A DNA stretch of 64,000 bases from Rikenella sp031551865 (GTDB taxonomy: Bacteria; Bacteroidota; Bacteroidia; Bacteroidales; Rikenellaceae), in NCBI GenBank assembly GCA_031551865.1, contig JAVBMY010000004.1:1-64000 (forward strand). Direction: 5' to 3'. Position 1 is the stretch's first letter, and the number at the start of each line of letters is the position of its first letter. A program made the translations under genes and the position numbers. The notes under the pieces were generated by a model. That model worked only from the letters and a program-made list of their open reading frames with translations, ran no database searches and was not told the DNA's origin. Below, piece after piece: positions 42,803-53,915 of the stretch.

Positions 42803-44797
42803 TTACCGCTTTTTCTTCGGGGCGGTGTATTTGGCGCCTCGGCCGGCGTTGGGGTTACCGCCGCCTTGCTGTTTTTGCTTCTGGGCGGCTTGCTGTTGTT
42901 TCTGCATATCTTCGAGGCGCTGTTGCCACTTGGACTTTTTGGTGTCGGTGTTTTTCAGCGCATTTTCACGCATTTTGGCGTGGAGTTTATCGTCATCCAC
43001 CAACTGCCGGAAGGCGTAGGTCTGCCCGATGGTGATCACGTTCGACAGGAAGTAGTACCAGCACAGTCCGGCGGCGTAGTTGTTGAACCAGAACAGGAGC
43101 ATGATGGGCATCAGATAGAGCATCATGAACTTCATGCCGGGCATCTGGTTGCTCATTCCGGCCTGGTTCGCGTAATTGATTTTCGACGAAATGTACAGCG
43201 AAACGACCATCAGCAGGGTGAATAGGCTCACGTGGTCGCCGTAGAAGGGGATCGAGAAGGGCAGGTTCCAGATGCTGTCATACGACGACAGGTCTTCGGC
43301 CCACAGGAACGATTCGCCGCGCAGTTCGAACGAAGAGGGGAAGAATCGGAACATGGCGATGATGATCGGCAATTGAATCAGCATCGGCAGGCAACCGCCC
43401 ATCGGGCTCACCCCGGCCGACTTGTAGAGCCCCATGGTGGCTTGTTGTTTTTTGAGGGCGTCTTCTTTCTTGGGATATTTCTCGTTGATCTTGTCGATCT
43501 CGGGCTTGAGCAGGCGCATCTTGGCCGTCGAGAGGTACGACTTGTAAGTGAGCGGGAAGATCAGCAGCTTCATCAGTAAGGTAAGCAGCAGAATCACTAT
43601 GCCGAAGCTGGCGATGTTCGACCCGAGGAAGTCGAATGTGGGAATCACCAGGAAACGGTTGACCCAACCGATGATCCACCAGCCGAGCGGGACGAGTTTC
43701 TGGAGTTCCAGCCCTTCGTCGGCCCCGGCGTGTTTGAGGGTCGAATATTTGTTGGGCCCGAGGTAGAATTGCAGATCGTAGCCTGTGGTTTCGGAGGTGT
43801 AGGGCAGGGTGAGTGTGGCGTCGAACTTCTTGATGTACGAACTGCCGGGCACATAGGTGGCATATTTCATGTCGCCCGAGGCAAAGTTGTCTTTGGCGAT
43901 GATGATCGACGAGAAAAATTGCTGTTTGAAGGCTACCCATTGTAGTTGGGTGTTGATCGACTCGGATTTTTCTTTGTCGGAAATGCCGAGGTCTTCGAGC
44001 GAAGTCTCGCCGGGGAACTTGTAATAGACCGACGAGTACATGTTCTCGTTCTGGAACCCTTTTTCCTGTTGCGGCGATACGATGCCCCAGGCGAGCGATA
44101 TGTCGGGTTGGTTGGCGAGCATCGTGCCTTTGAAGTGCGACAGGTCGATGCGCATATCGAGCATGTAGTCGCCGGGGCGCAGGGTATAGGTGTATTCGAG
44201 GTACGACGCGCTGTCGGCGTAGAGGCGGAAGGCGAGCTGGTTGGCGGCCGGCTGGAGCGCTTCGAAACAGTAGTCGCTGGTGTTGATCTGGTGGGGAGCG
44301 AATAGGTTCAGACTGAAACTCGATCCTCCGGGAGTGAAGAGCATCAGAGGGTCGCCGCCGTATTTTTTGTAGTCCTTAAGGCGTGCCGCGGCCATACGTC
44401 CTCCTTTATTGGAGAAGGTAAGTTCGAAGACTTCGTTCTCAAGGGTGTAGTATTGCTCGGGGGCCGTACGGGCGCTGTCGAGCATCGAAACTGCTACGGG
44501 AATTGGCTGTTCCGTAGTATGTGCCGCTGCGGGCTGGGGATTGGTGCCCTGTAGCTGTGTTTGTTGTGCGGCCGCCAACTCGGGGTGTTCGGTAGCGAAA
44601 ATTGAATCCTTCACCCGTTGATTTTCAAAGCGGATCGAATCGGCCGTACGTTGTGCGGCGGCTTCGGCTATGGCGACGGAATCGCGTACCCGTTGCTCTT
44701 CTACCTGCTTGCGGTATTTTGAAGCATTGAAGATAAAGAAGGCGACGACAATGGCTCCGATGACGACGAAGCCGATGACTGTGTTTTTGTTTTTCAT
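42803..44797 (-). CDS. yidC: Membrane protein insertase YidC
   Basis: A 664-residue YidC (E. coli 548). One N-terminal helix (about 7-25), a charged Ala/Gln linker, the periplasmic beta-supersandwich domain (about 110-350), then the five-helix core (LVIPTFDFLGS, LLLTLLMKLLIFPLTYKS with the conserved arginine-bearing groove TAKMRLLKPEIDKINEKY). The C-terminal tail is long and Gln/Lys-rich (about 610-664), as in species where it helps bind ribosomes. Follows pyrG, precedes the radical SAM gene. Confidence 0.97.
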   Translation of the reverse strand: MKNKNTVIGFVVIGAIVVAFFIFNASKYRKQVEEQRVRDSVAIAEAAAQRTADSIRFENQRVKDSIFATEHPELAAAQQTQLQGTNPQPAAAHTTEQPIPVAVSMLDSARTAPEQYYTLENEVFELTFSNKGGRMAAARLKDYKKYGGDPLMLFTPGGSSFSLNLFAPHQINTSDYCFEALQPAANQLAFRLYADSASYLEYTYTLRPGDYMLDMRIDLSHFKGTMLANQPDISLAWGIVSPQQEKGFQNENMYSSVYYKFPGETSLEDLGISDKEKSESINTQLQWVAFKQQFFSSIIIAKDNFASGDMKYATYVPGSSYIKKFDATLTLPYTSETTGYDLQFYLGPNKYSTLKHAGADEGLELQKLVPLGWWIIGWVNRFLVIPTFDFLGSNIASFGIVILLLTLLMKLLIFPLTYKSYLSTAKMRLLKPEIDKINEKYPKKEDALKKQQATMGLYKSAGVSPMGGCLPMLIQLPIIIAMFRFFPSSFELRGESFLWAEDLSSYDSIWNLPFSIPFYGDHVSLFTLLMVVSLYISSKINYANQAGMSNQMPGMKFMMLYLMPIMLLFWFNNYAAGLCWYYFLSNVITIGQTYAFRQLVDDDKLHAKMRENALKNTDTKKSKWQQRLEDMQKQQQAAQKQKQQGGGNPNAGRGAKYTAPKKKR

Positions 44798-44869
44798 TAG
44801 TTAAAAAGGTTACTTCCGTTGCCGGGACCCGCAGGAGGCGGAAACGGAAGCCGTGTATTCGGGCTTGTG

Positions 44870-46624
<1,755 letters not shown>

Positions 46625-46823
46625 CTGGTGAGGTTTTCTAATAATGTGGTTAGGTCTTCTATGGTGATGGTTTCTATCGGTCGGGTTTTATACGACTCCA
46701 AACAGTCCGGCTCCCGGTGAACCGGCAAAGTCTGTCTATTGCTATTCGTCCCACATAACCCGATTCTGGTGAGTGTGAACCGGCAAGGGCTTTATCAGGC
46801 CGGTGTCGCACCCATTGGAATCA

Positions 46824-46855
46824 CAACGGGGGAGAGAAGTGGCTCTCCCCCGTTG
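46824..46855. terminator. Hairpin after the DUF349 gene
   Basis: Perfect 13-bp GC-rich stem (46824-46836 with 46843-46855, 6-nt loop), 9 bp beyond the minus-strand stop. No U-run follows, so it could act as a Rho-dependent stop or 3'-end stabiliser. Confidence 0.55.
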
Positions 46856-46864
46856 CGGAGGTGG

Positions 46865-49417
46865 TTATGCCTCGGTTTCCTCAGTGGGAATTTCCGACTC
46901 TGGAGTCGGTTCGCCTTCGGGGATGGTCGTGGCTTCGATCACCGGTTCGGCAGCGCCTTCTTCAGCCTCTTTTTTAGCGATTTTGGCTTCGGTGGCCAGG
47001 GTAGCGGTCGTGGGGTTGTCGATCAGCTTGATTTTTTCGATCAGTTCGGCGATCTGTTCTTTGGCGCGGTCTATTTTGTTGCGTACGTCCTGCAGCAGCG
47101 ATTCGGCGTTTTTGGAATGGGCGAAGAAACCGATGTTGTTCTCCCATATCTGCACGTCGTTCTCAAGCTGTTTAAGGCGTGTGTAGAGGCGGTCGCGTTC
47201 GGCATTGACCCGTTTCCCTCCTCCTTCCTGCATGCGGCCCACACGGTCGCGGAAGTGTTGCATGTGGCGTGCACCCTCTTCGCCGCGCAAGATGCCGAAC
47301 AACGTATCGACTATTTCGCGGTACTGGTTCTGGATGACCTCTTTCTGTTTGGCGGGTACGAATCCGATCTCGGCCCACTGGCGCTGGTATTCCTTGATTT
47401 TGTCGAAGGTCACCGAGGCGGGGTCTGCGGCGGTTTCGGACATCCGGGCAAGCAGGTTTTGCTTGCGTTCGAGGTTTTCGGCGAATTTTGAATCCTGGTC
47501 GCCGAAATGGGCGCTCTTGCGTTCGAAGAAACGGTCGGCGGCGGCGCGGAAGCGTTTCCACACCTGGTCGGCATATTTACGCGATACGGCGCCGGTCTCT
47601 TTCCATTTTTTCTGGAGTTCGATGAAAGCGTCGGTGGTCTCTTTCCATTGGTCGCTGTCCTGAAGGGCTTCGGCCTGCACGCACAGGTCGAGCTTGGCCT
47701 GCAGGTGGTCGTTGGCTTCGGATTTGGCTTCGGAATAGTAGCTTCGTTTGGCTTCGAAAAATTTATCGCAAGCGGCCCGGAAGCGTTCGTAGATTTTAGT
47801 GTTGTCTTTTTTCGGGGCGAAACCGATGGTTTTCCAGACTTTCTGTATTTCAAGGATCTGCTCCATGGCATCGTTCCAGGCTTTCGGAGTAGTGTAGACG
47901 CCTTCGGCGATCTCTTCGACCTTGACGCAGAGTCCGGTCTTGAGGGCGAGGTTTTGCATCTGCTCCTCTTTCTGTCCTTCGAAGTATTCCTGGTGGCGTT
48001 TGTTGATCTGGGCACTGGCCTGTTTGAAACGCTCCCAGAGCTGGTCTTTCACTTCGATGGCCACGGGGCCGGTCTCGCGCCACTGTTCGTGCAGGCGTTG
48101 AAGTTTGCGCGAAGCGTCGGCTACCGAGGGGTCGAGCATCAGCGCCTCGGCCTCTTCGGCCAGGGCAAGCTTGGCCTCGTAATTCTTCTTGAGGTCGAGG
48201 TCGCGCAGTTCTTTGTTGATCTTAATGTAGTTGTAGAAATTCTCTACGTGGTGGTGATAGGTGTTCCAAAGTTCTTTGACTTGCTCTTGCGGAACGATGC
48301 CAGCGTCTTTCCAGCGCTGTTGGAGCTCGCGGAAGGCGTTGAAGGTTTTGCCTACGGTTTCGTTACTGTCGACGAGATTTTTTAGTTCCTCGATGATGGA
48401 GAGTTTCTCCTTATAGGCTTTTTCTTTCTCTTTCTCGGTTTGCTGAATGTAGGTGTCGCGCTTTTCGCGGTACGAGGCGAGTAGGTTTTTGAATTCTTTT
48501 TCGAGCGGGTTTTCAGAGGGTTCGAATGTCTCTTCGGTGCCTCCGGCGGCGAGGAAAGCGGCTTTCTGCTCTTCGATTACGGTGCGGTTGTGCTTGTAGA
48601 ATATGACTTTGATGGCCTCTACGTCGGTGCGGAGGGTCTGCACGGGCTGGGTGTCGAGGCGGTCGGCCAAAATGGCCACGAGTTCTTCCTGCGTTCTGTC
48701 GGCGTAGGGGTTCGGGATGTTGATGTTTTCGCCCAGTTCTTCGGCGGCGGCGAGTGCTTGCTTGACGGCTTTTTTTGCCGTTTTTTTCACGGCCTCGACG
48801 GTCGACGCCAGGGTGTCGGAAGCTACCTGTCCGAGGTTCTCGGCTAGTTTCTTGGCGGTGGCGAGTGTCTCGTTTTCCTTGGGCTCAGCGGTTTTCTTTA
48901 CCGTTGAGTTTTTCGGTTTCTCGACCACTTCGACTTCATTCTCGGCCTTAACAGCTTTTTTCGCGGGCTTCTTTTCTGCGGTTTCAGCCTTGGCAGCCGT
49001 TGCTTTCTTGGCGGCGGCTTTGACGGCTTTTACTTCGAGGGCTTCAGCCTCGGCTTCGGGATTCTCGGCGTTTTTAGCAGCGGTGGCTTTGCTTTTGGCA
49101 GGTGCTTTCTTCTCTGCTGAAGCTTTTGTGGCGGCCGTGGGTTTCTTTTCAGCCGCAGTTTTAGTCGTTGCCTTCTTGGCAACGGTTTTTACGGCCGTAG
49201 GTTTTTCTGTTTTGGCGGCAGTCGTTTTTTTCGAGGCTGGTTTTTCCACGGTGCCCTCGGCGGTTTTCGTTGCTTTGGGTTTAGTTTCGGCAGCCGCCGT
49301 TTTCGCCGGGGCTGTTTTTGTGGTTTTAGCTTCGGTTTTCTTGGAGGTTGGCTTAGTAGTTCCGGTTTTAGTGCCGGACTGCTCCTCGGGAGCAGAGGTT
49401 GCTTTCTTGGTAGCCAT
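46865..49417 (-). CDS. DUF349 domain protein with basic low-complexity N-terminus
   Basis: An 850-residue protein. Residues 1-190 are almost all Lys, Ala, Thr and Glu, then an amphipathic stretch (EELGENINIPNPYADRTQEE), then five DUF349 repeats (roughly 350-725) with the WK/R...G.VP pattern: LQQRWKDAGIVPQEQ, LHEQWRETGPVAIEV, IQKVWKTIGFAPKKD, LQKKWKETGAVSRKY, YQRQWAEIGFVPAKQ. The C-terminus is acidic and coiled-coil. DUF349 function is not established; the name family is common in Bacteroidetes. Upstream of pyrG and downstream of the second uvrA. Confidence 0.92.
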   Translation of the reverse strand: MATKKATSAPEEQSGTKTGTTKPTSKKTEAKTTKTAPAKTAAAETKPKATKTAEGTVEKPASKKTTAAKTEKPTAVKTVAKKATTKTAAEKKPTAATKASAEKKAPAKSKATAAKNAENPEAEAEALEVKAVKAAAKKATAAKAETAEKKPAKKAVKAENEVEVVEKPKNSTVKKTAEPKENETLATAKKLAENLGQVASDTLASTVEAVKKTAKKAVKQALAAAEELGENINIPNPYADRTQEELVAILADRLDTQPVQTLRTDVEAIKVIFYKHNRTVIEEQKAAFLAAGGTEETFEPSENPLEKEFKNLLASYREKRDTYIQQTEKEKEKAYKEKLSIIEELKNLVDSNETVGKTFNAFRELQQRWKDAGIVPQEQVKELWNTYHHHVENFYNYIKINKELRDLDLKKNYEAKLALAEEAEALMLDPSVADASRKLQRLHEQWRETGPVAIEVKDQLWERFKQASAQINKRHQEYFEGQKEEQMQNLALKTGLCVKVEEIAEGVYTTPKAWNDAMEQILEIQKVWKTIGFAPKKDNTKIYERFRAACDKFFEAKRSYYSEAKSEANDHLQAKLDLCVQAEALQDSDQWKETTDAFIELQKKWKETGAVSRKYADQVWKRFRAAADRFFERKSAHFGDQDSKFAENLERKQNLLARMSETAADPASVTFDKIKEYQRQWAEIGFVPAKQKEVIQNQYREIVDTLFGILRGEEGARHMQHFRDRVGRMQEGGGKRVNAERDRLYTRLKQLENDVQIWENNIGFFAHSKNAESLLQDVRNKIDRAKEQIAELIEKIKLIDNPTTATLATEAKIAKKEAEEGAAEPVIEATTIPEGEPTPESEIPTEETEA

Positions 49418-49518
49418 AGCTATTTAGATTTAGGGGAGCGCCTGCGGCGCCTTACAGTTTGGGTGTGTGCGCTTTCGGTTTCCGGTCGGCCGGAATAGAT
49501 GTCACACAATCTACAAAC

Positions 49519-52371
49519 TTATGCTTTTTTTCGCGGTTTCGCAACTTTCGGGGTCAGAGACTCTTTTGGTAATATTTCTTTCAAAAATTGTCCGGTGTAG
49601 CTACCCTTGGCGGTGGCTATTTCGGCGGGAATACCTTCGGCGACCACCCGGCCGCCGGCCGCGCCGCCTTCAGGGCCGATGTCGATGATGTGGTCGGCCA
49701 CTTTCACCACGTCGAGGTTGTGCTCGATTACGATTACGGTATTCCCTTTGTCGGCCAGTCTTCCCAACACGCCCAGCAATACGCGGATGTCTTCGAAATG
49801 GAGCCCGGTAGTGGGCTCGTCGAGAATGTAAAGGGTACTTCCCGTGTCACGGCGGGCCAATTCGGCCGAGAGCTTGATGCGCTGGCTTTCGCCACCGCTC
49901 AGGGTGGTGCAGGGCTGCCCAAGGCGCAGGTAACCGAGCCCGACTTCCTGGATCGTACGCAATTTCTGGTGAATGGCGGGGATGTGCTCGAAGAATTCGA
50001 CGCTTTGGTTGATGGTCATGTTGAGCACGTCGTCGATGTTCCTGCCCTTGTATTTCACCTGCAATGTTTCGCGGTTGTATCGATGCCCGTCACACACTTT
50101 ACACGTGACATAGACATTCGGCAGAAAATTCATCTCGATGGTCTGTACGCCGGCTCCGCGGCACTCTTCGCAGCGACCGCCCTTGACATTGAACGAGAAA
50201 CGCCCGGCCTTATAGCCGCGGATCTGGGCATCGGGCGTGGCCTCGAACAGTTTACGGATGTCGCCGAATACTCCGCTGTAGGTGGCGGGGTTGCTGCGCG
50301 GCGTGCGCCCGATGGGCGACTGGTCGACGATCACCAGCTTGTCGATGTTTTCGATGCCTTCGATCGAGTCGTAGGGCAAGGGTTGCTCGAACGAGCGGTA
50401 AAGTTCGCGGCTCAGGGCCGGTTTAAGAGTTTGGTTGATGAGCGTCGATTTACCGCTGCCACTCACCCCGGTTACGCAGATGAGTTTACCGAGCGGCAAG
50501 CTGACATCGACGTTCTTGAGGTTGTTGCCCCGGGCACCTCTGATTGTCAGTAATTTACCGTTGCCGGGCCTTAGCGAGGGCGGGACGGGGATTTCGCGGC
50601 GGCCGGTGAGGTAGTCGGTGGTGTAGGTGGGGGTTTTGAGAATCTCGCCGAGGGGGCCGCTGGCCGAGATTTCGCCGCCTTTGCGTCCGGCGGCGGGACC
50701 CACGTCGACCACCCAGTCGGCGGCTTCGATCATTTCGCGGTCGTGTTCGACCACGATCACGCTGTTGCCGGCGTCGCGCAGGCTCTTGAGGCTGCCGATG
50801 AGTTTCAGGCTGTCGCGCGCGTGGAGGCCGATGCTCGGTTCGTCGAGGATGTAGAGCACGTTGACCAGTTTCGAGCCAATCTGTGTGGCCAGGCGGATAC
50901 GTTGGCTTTCGCCGCCACTGAGCGTACGGCTGCCGCGGCTCAAAGAAAGGTAACCCAGCCCCACGTCCAGCAGGAACCCGAGGCGTTCGCGGATCTCTTT
51001 CAGAATGTCGCGCGCAATGGCGTTCTGCTTGGTGCTCAGGCGGTTTTCGATCCCCTCCAGCCATACCGCAAAATCTTCGATGCTCAGGGCCGAGAGTTCG
51101 GCGATATTTTTGCCATCCACCCGGAAATAGAGCGAGTCCTCGCGCAGGCGCGTGCCGCCGCACACCGAACAGGGGCGGCGTTCGACGTACTGTTCTTTCC
51201 ATTTGTCGCCGTGCTCGCCGTCGGCGTGCTGCTCGTCGAGGTAGGTGATCAGACCCTCCCAGGCGGTCATGTAGCTGTTGCTGCTGCTGTTCGACTGGAC
51301 GCGCACGGGGGTCGGGTCGCCGTTGAGCAGGGCGCCCATCGCTTCTTCGTCGAGTTCGTCGAGCGGGGTGTCGAATCCGAAACCGTAACGCGTGCCGAGG
51401 GCGTGGATTTTACTGAAAACGAGTGATTGCTTGGGCTTGCCGAGCGGTTCGATGCCGCCCTGGTTGATGGTTTTCGCCCCGTTCGGGACCATGCGGCTCA
51501 GGTCGAACACGGCCTCTTCGCCCAATCCGTTGCAGTGGGGACAGGCCCCGGCGGGAGAGTTGAACGAGAACGTGTGCGGTGCCGGTTCGTTGTACGAGAT
51601 GCCGGTGGTGGGGCACATCAGGTTGCGGCTGTAGAAGCGTCCTTCGCCGCTGTCGTAGTCGGCCACGTAGATGGTGCCTTTGCCGTGCTGCATGGCGGTC
51701 TCGATACTCTTTTGCAGGCGTTCGCCGGACACCTGGTCGGCGACGAGCCGGTCGACCACTAACTCGATGTGGTGGATTTTATAACGGTCGAGGTGCATGC
51801 CGTCGCGAATCTCTACCACTTCGCCGTCGACGCGGGCGTAAAGGAACCCTTTCTTGAGGATTGAGGCGAAGAGTTCGCGGTAATGGCCCTTGCGGCCCTG
51901 CACGATCGGCGCGCAGACGGCGATCTTATGTCCAGCGAAGCGAGTGGCGATCAGTTCGGCGATCCGGGGATCGGTGTAGCGCACCATCTCTTCGCCGGTA
52001 GCTTTGGAGTAAGCGACAGAGGCGCGGGCGAAGAGCAGGCGCAGGAAGTCGTTGATCTCGGTGACGGTACCGACGGTAGAGCGCGGGTTGCGTCCGGTGG
52101 TTTTCTGCTCGATGGCGATCACCGGGCTCAGGCCGCTGATCTTGTCGACATCGGGGCGTTCGAGCGTGCCGAAGAATTGGCGGGCGTAGGCCGACAGGGT
52201 TTCGAGGTAGCGGCGTTGCCCCTCGGCGTAGATAGTGTCGAAAGCGAGCGACGATTTCCCGCTGCCCGACAAGCCGGTGATCACGGTCAATGCCCGGCGC
52301 GGGATGGTTACGTCAACGTTCTTGAGGTTGTGGACGCGGGCGCCTTCCACTATGATTTTATCTTCACTCAT
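49519..52371 (-). CDS. uvrA: Excinuclease ABC subunit A (paralogue 2)
   Basis: A 950-residue UvrA. Walker A GLSGSGKSS near residue 40 and GVSGSGKST near 630, signature RTLSGGESQR and CTTLSGGESQR, Walker B ILDEPSIGLH and ILDEPTTGLH, and the intact C-terminal zinc module (GGRCEECRGAG ... CKVCDGHRY) are present. PRSTVGTVTEINDFLRLLFA and FSFNSPAGACPHCNGLG are the canonical UvrA blocks, closer to the standard protein than paralogue 1 at 15573-18473. It recognises DNA lesions with UvrB. The basic C-terminal end (PKVAKPRKKA) is short. Confidence 0.96.
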   Translation of the reverse strand: MSEDKIIVEGARVHNLKNVDVTIPRRALTVITGLSGSGKSSLAFDTIYAEGQRRYLETLSAYARQFFGTLERPDVDKISGLSPVIAIEQKTTGRNPRSTVGTVTEINDFLRLLFARASVAYSKATGEEMVRYTDPRIAELIATRFAGHKIAVCAPIVQGRKGHYRELFASILKKGFLYARVDGEVVEIRDGMHLDRYKIHHIELVVDRLVADQVSGERLQKSIETAMQHGKGTIYVADYDSGEGRFYSRNLMCPTTGISYNEPAPHTFSFNSPAGACPHCNGLGEEAVFDLSRMVPNGAKTINQGGIEPLGKPKQSLVFSKIHALGTRYGFGFDTPLDELDEEAMGALLNGDPTPVRVQSNSSSNSYMTAWEGLITYLDEQHADGEHGDKWKEQYVERRPCSVCGGTRLREDSLYFRVDGKNIAELSALSIEDFAVWLEGIENRLSTKQNAIARDILKEIRERLGFLLDVGLGYLSLSRGSRTLSGGESQRIRLATQIGSKLVNVLYILDEPSIGLHARDSLKLIGSLKSLRDAGNSVIVVEHDREMIEAADWVVDVGPAAGRKGGEISASGPLGEILKTPTYTTDYLTGRREIPVPPSLRPGNGKLLTIRGARGNNLKNVDVSLPLGKLICVTGVSGSGKSTLINQTLKPALSRELYRSFEQPLPYDSIEGIENIDKLVIVDQSPIGRTPRSNPATYSGVFGDIRKLFEATPDAQIRGYKAGRFSFNVKGGRCEECRGAGVQTIEMNFLPNVYVTCKVCDGHRYNRETLQVKYKGRNIDDVLNMTINQSVEFFEHIPAIHQKLRTIQEVGLGYLRLGQPCTTLSGGESQRIKLSAELARRDTGSTLYILDEPTTGLHFEDIRVLLGVLGRLADKGNTVIVIEHNLDVVKVADHIIDIGPEGGAAGGRVVAEGIPAEIATAKGSYTGQFLKEILPKESLTPKVAKPRKKA

Positions 52372-52405
52372 TGATTTTTCTCGTGGCGGAGTCTTGGCCT
52401 GTTAC

Positions 52406-52586
52406 GTCATTGCGAGGAGCGCCGGGCACGACGCGGCAACCGACGGTGACAGCGAGGGCAACGCAAGCAAGCTTGCAAATTGCCGGGCGTCGGGGGAGGA
52501 AAAAGCCACAAAGTGGATTTTAATCTTCCCGGGAAGATTGCGGAGCTTGTCCCGGGCGAAGCCGGGGAATTTCTCCTCGCAATGAC
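52406..52586. repeat. Palindromic intergenic element, copy B
   Basis: About 181 bp with perfect 14-bp terminal inverted repeats (GTCATTGCGAGGAG at 52406-52419 and its reverse complement at 52573-52586). Its core (52435-52521) is highly similar to the reverse complement of 26198-26280, including AGCCACAAAGTGGA. No transposase gene inside. It looks like a miniature non-autonomous element. Confidence 0.75.
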
Positions 52587-52638
52587 GAAGGGAAAGGGTC
52601 GCTATGTACGGATTCTTTGCAATGACGAAGGTTTTATG

Positions 52639-53610
52639 TTAAAAACCTTCCTCTCTGAAATTTTCGGTGGGTATTTTTACCGTGTAGGATTTCTGGGTTT
52701 TGTTTTCGTAGGTGTAGCTTCGGATCCAGGGGTTCAGGATGCGCAGGACTTTGTAGTTGGTGCCCTGGGCGAGGGCGAACTTCGACCATTCGATACTAGC
52801 GTCGTTGACCTGCACTGTTTTGTAGTTGGAATAAGTGGGATAGTAGTCGCTCTTGCGGATGTGGAAACCGTATTTTTCGGGGTTCTCGGTCAGGACTTTG
52901 AACGACAGGATACGGAACACGTAGCGCATGGTTTCTTCGGGCAGGAACATGTCGTAATACGAAGCTACGCCTTGCGTTTCGAGGCGGCGCGACACGCCTC
53001 CGACCCCGGCGTTGTACGAGGCGGCGGCTAATGTCCAGCTGCCGTATTTGGCATACGAGGCTTTCAGGTATTTGCAGGCGGCTTCGGTGGCCACTTCGAT
53101 GTTGTAACGCAGGTCGACATTCTCGCCGGTCTCGACGCCGTACTCCCGGGCGGCGCTGGAGATGAATTGCCACAGGCCGCAGGCGTTGGCTGTCGACTGG
53201 GCGTTGGGGTTGAGTCCGCTCTCGGCCATACAAAGGTATTTGAAGTCTTCGGGGATGCCGTATTTTTTGAGGATCGGCTCGATCATCGGAAAATAGCGGG
53301 TAGTGTTGCGCAGGGTGATCATCGTGCGCGAGTGCATGTACATCGTCACGCTGATCTCGCGTTCGAGCGCTTCGCGCACCTCGGCGTATTGCAGGGGCAC
53401 CTCTTCGCCCGCGAACGAAAGTTTCGAGGGCAGGTCGGGGATGAAAATGGGGGCGCACTCAGGCAGGGTCTCTTCGGAAACCGGCGCAGAACCCGAGATG
53501 ACCGGGCCGGATGTTTCAGCGGAAGGAGTGGCTTTGGTCTGACCGCAGGCGGTCGTGGCCATAGCCGCGATGAAGGCAGCGAGGCAGGCGAATATCAGGT
53601 GTTTTTTCAT
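52639..53610 (-). CDS. Lytic transglycosylase (MltD/SLT type) lipoprotein
   Basis: A 323-residue protein with a lipobox (TTACG, Cys22). It cleaves peptidoglycan glycan strands. The SLT domain has the catalytic Glu130 in MAESGLNPNAQST, then ANACGLWQFIS, and a repeating YNAGVGGVSRR block, as in MltD-like enzymes. Its C-terminal part has no LysM motif that I can see. The start overlaps the previous small membrane-protein stop by 4 bp, so they are co-transcribed. Confidence 0.93.
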   Translation of the reverse strand: MKKHLIFACLAAFIAAMATTACGQTKATPSAETSGPVISGSAPVSEETLPECAPIFIPDLPSKLSFAGEEVPLQYAEVREALEREISVTMYMHSRTMITLRNTTRYFPMIEPILKKYGIPEDFKYLCMAESGLNPNAQSTANACGLWQFISSAAREYGVETGENVDLRYNIEVATEAACKYLKASYAKYGSWTLAAASYNAGVGGVSRRLETQGVASYYDMFLPEETMRYVFRILSFKVLTENPEKYGFHIRKSDYYPTYSNYKTVQVNDASIEWSKFALAQGTNYKVLRILNPWIRSYTYENKTQKSYTVKIPTENFREEGF

Positions 53611-53912
53611 TTATTTACGAGGTATTGTATGGACAGGTAGGTGAAAGTTACGGCGGCAATGGCGGAAACGGTGAATGGTATTCCAAGCATTGCCGACAAC
53701 GGGCCGGGAGCTATTTTATCGCTGGCTAATGTAGCCATGCCGTAAAGCGCAATGTCGATCACGCCCAGCACACAAAAAAACCAGCAGATGAATTTGACGA
53801 CCCCGGAGGGTTCCTCATCGCCGGGTGTGCCCGAGAGCAGGTTGGGGTTGGAGCGTATCTGAAGTCCGGCAAAAAACAATGCCACACCCAATGAAAGCAA
53901 GGCTAGTCCCAT
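53607..53912 (-). CDS. Small three-helix membrane protein
   Basis: A 101-residue protein with hydrophobic segments at about 3-18, 41-58 and 73-95, no recognised domain. A hydrophilic, Pro/Gly/Glu-containing loop lies after the first helix. It overlaps the transglycosylase gene by 4 bp and starts 3 bp after the omega-amidase gene, so it belongs to the same operon and may act in the envelope. Confidence 0.75.
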   Translation of the reverse strand: MGLALLSLGVALFFAGLQIRSNPNLLSGTPGDEEPSGVVKFICWFFCVLGVIDIALYGMATLASDKIAPGPLSAMLGIPFTVSAIAAVTFTYLSIQYLVNK

Positions 53913-53915
53913 AAT

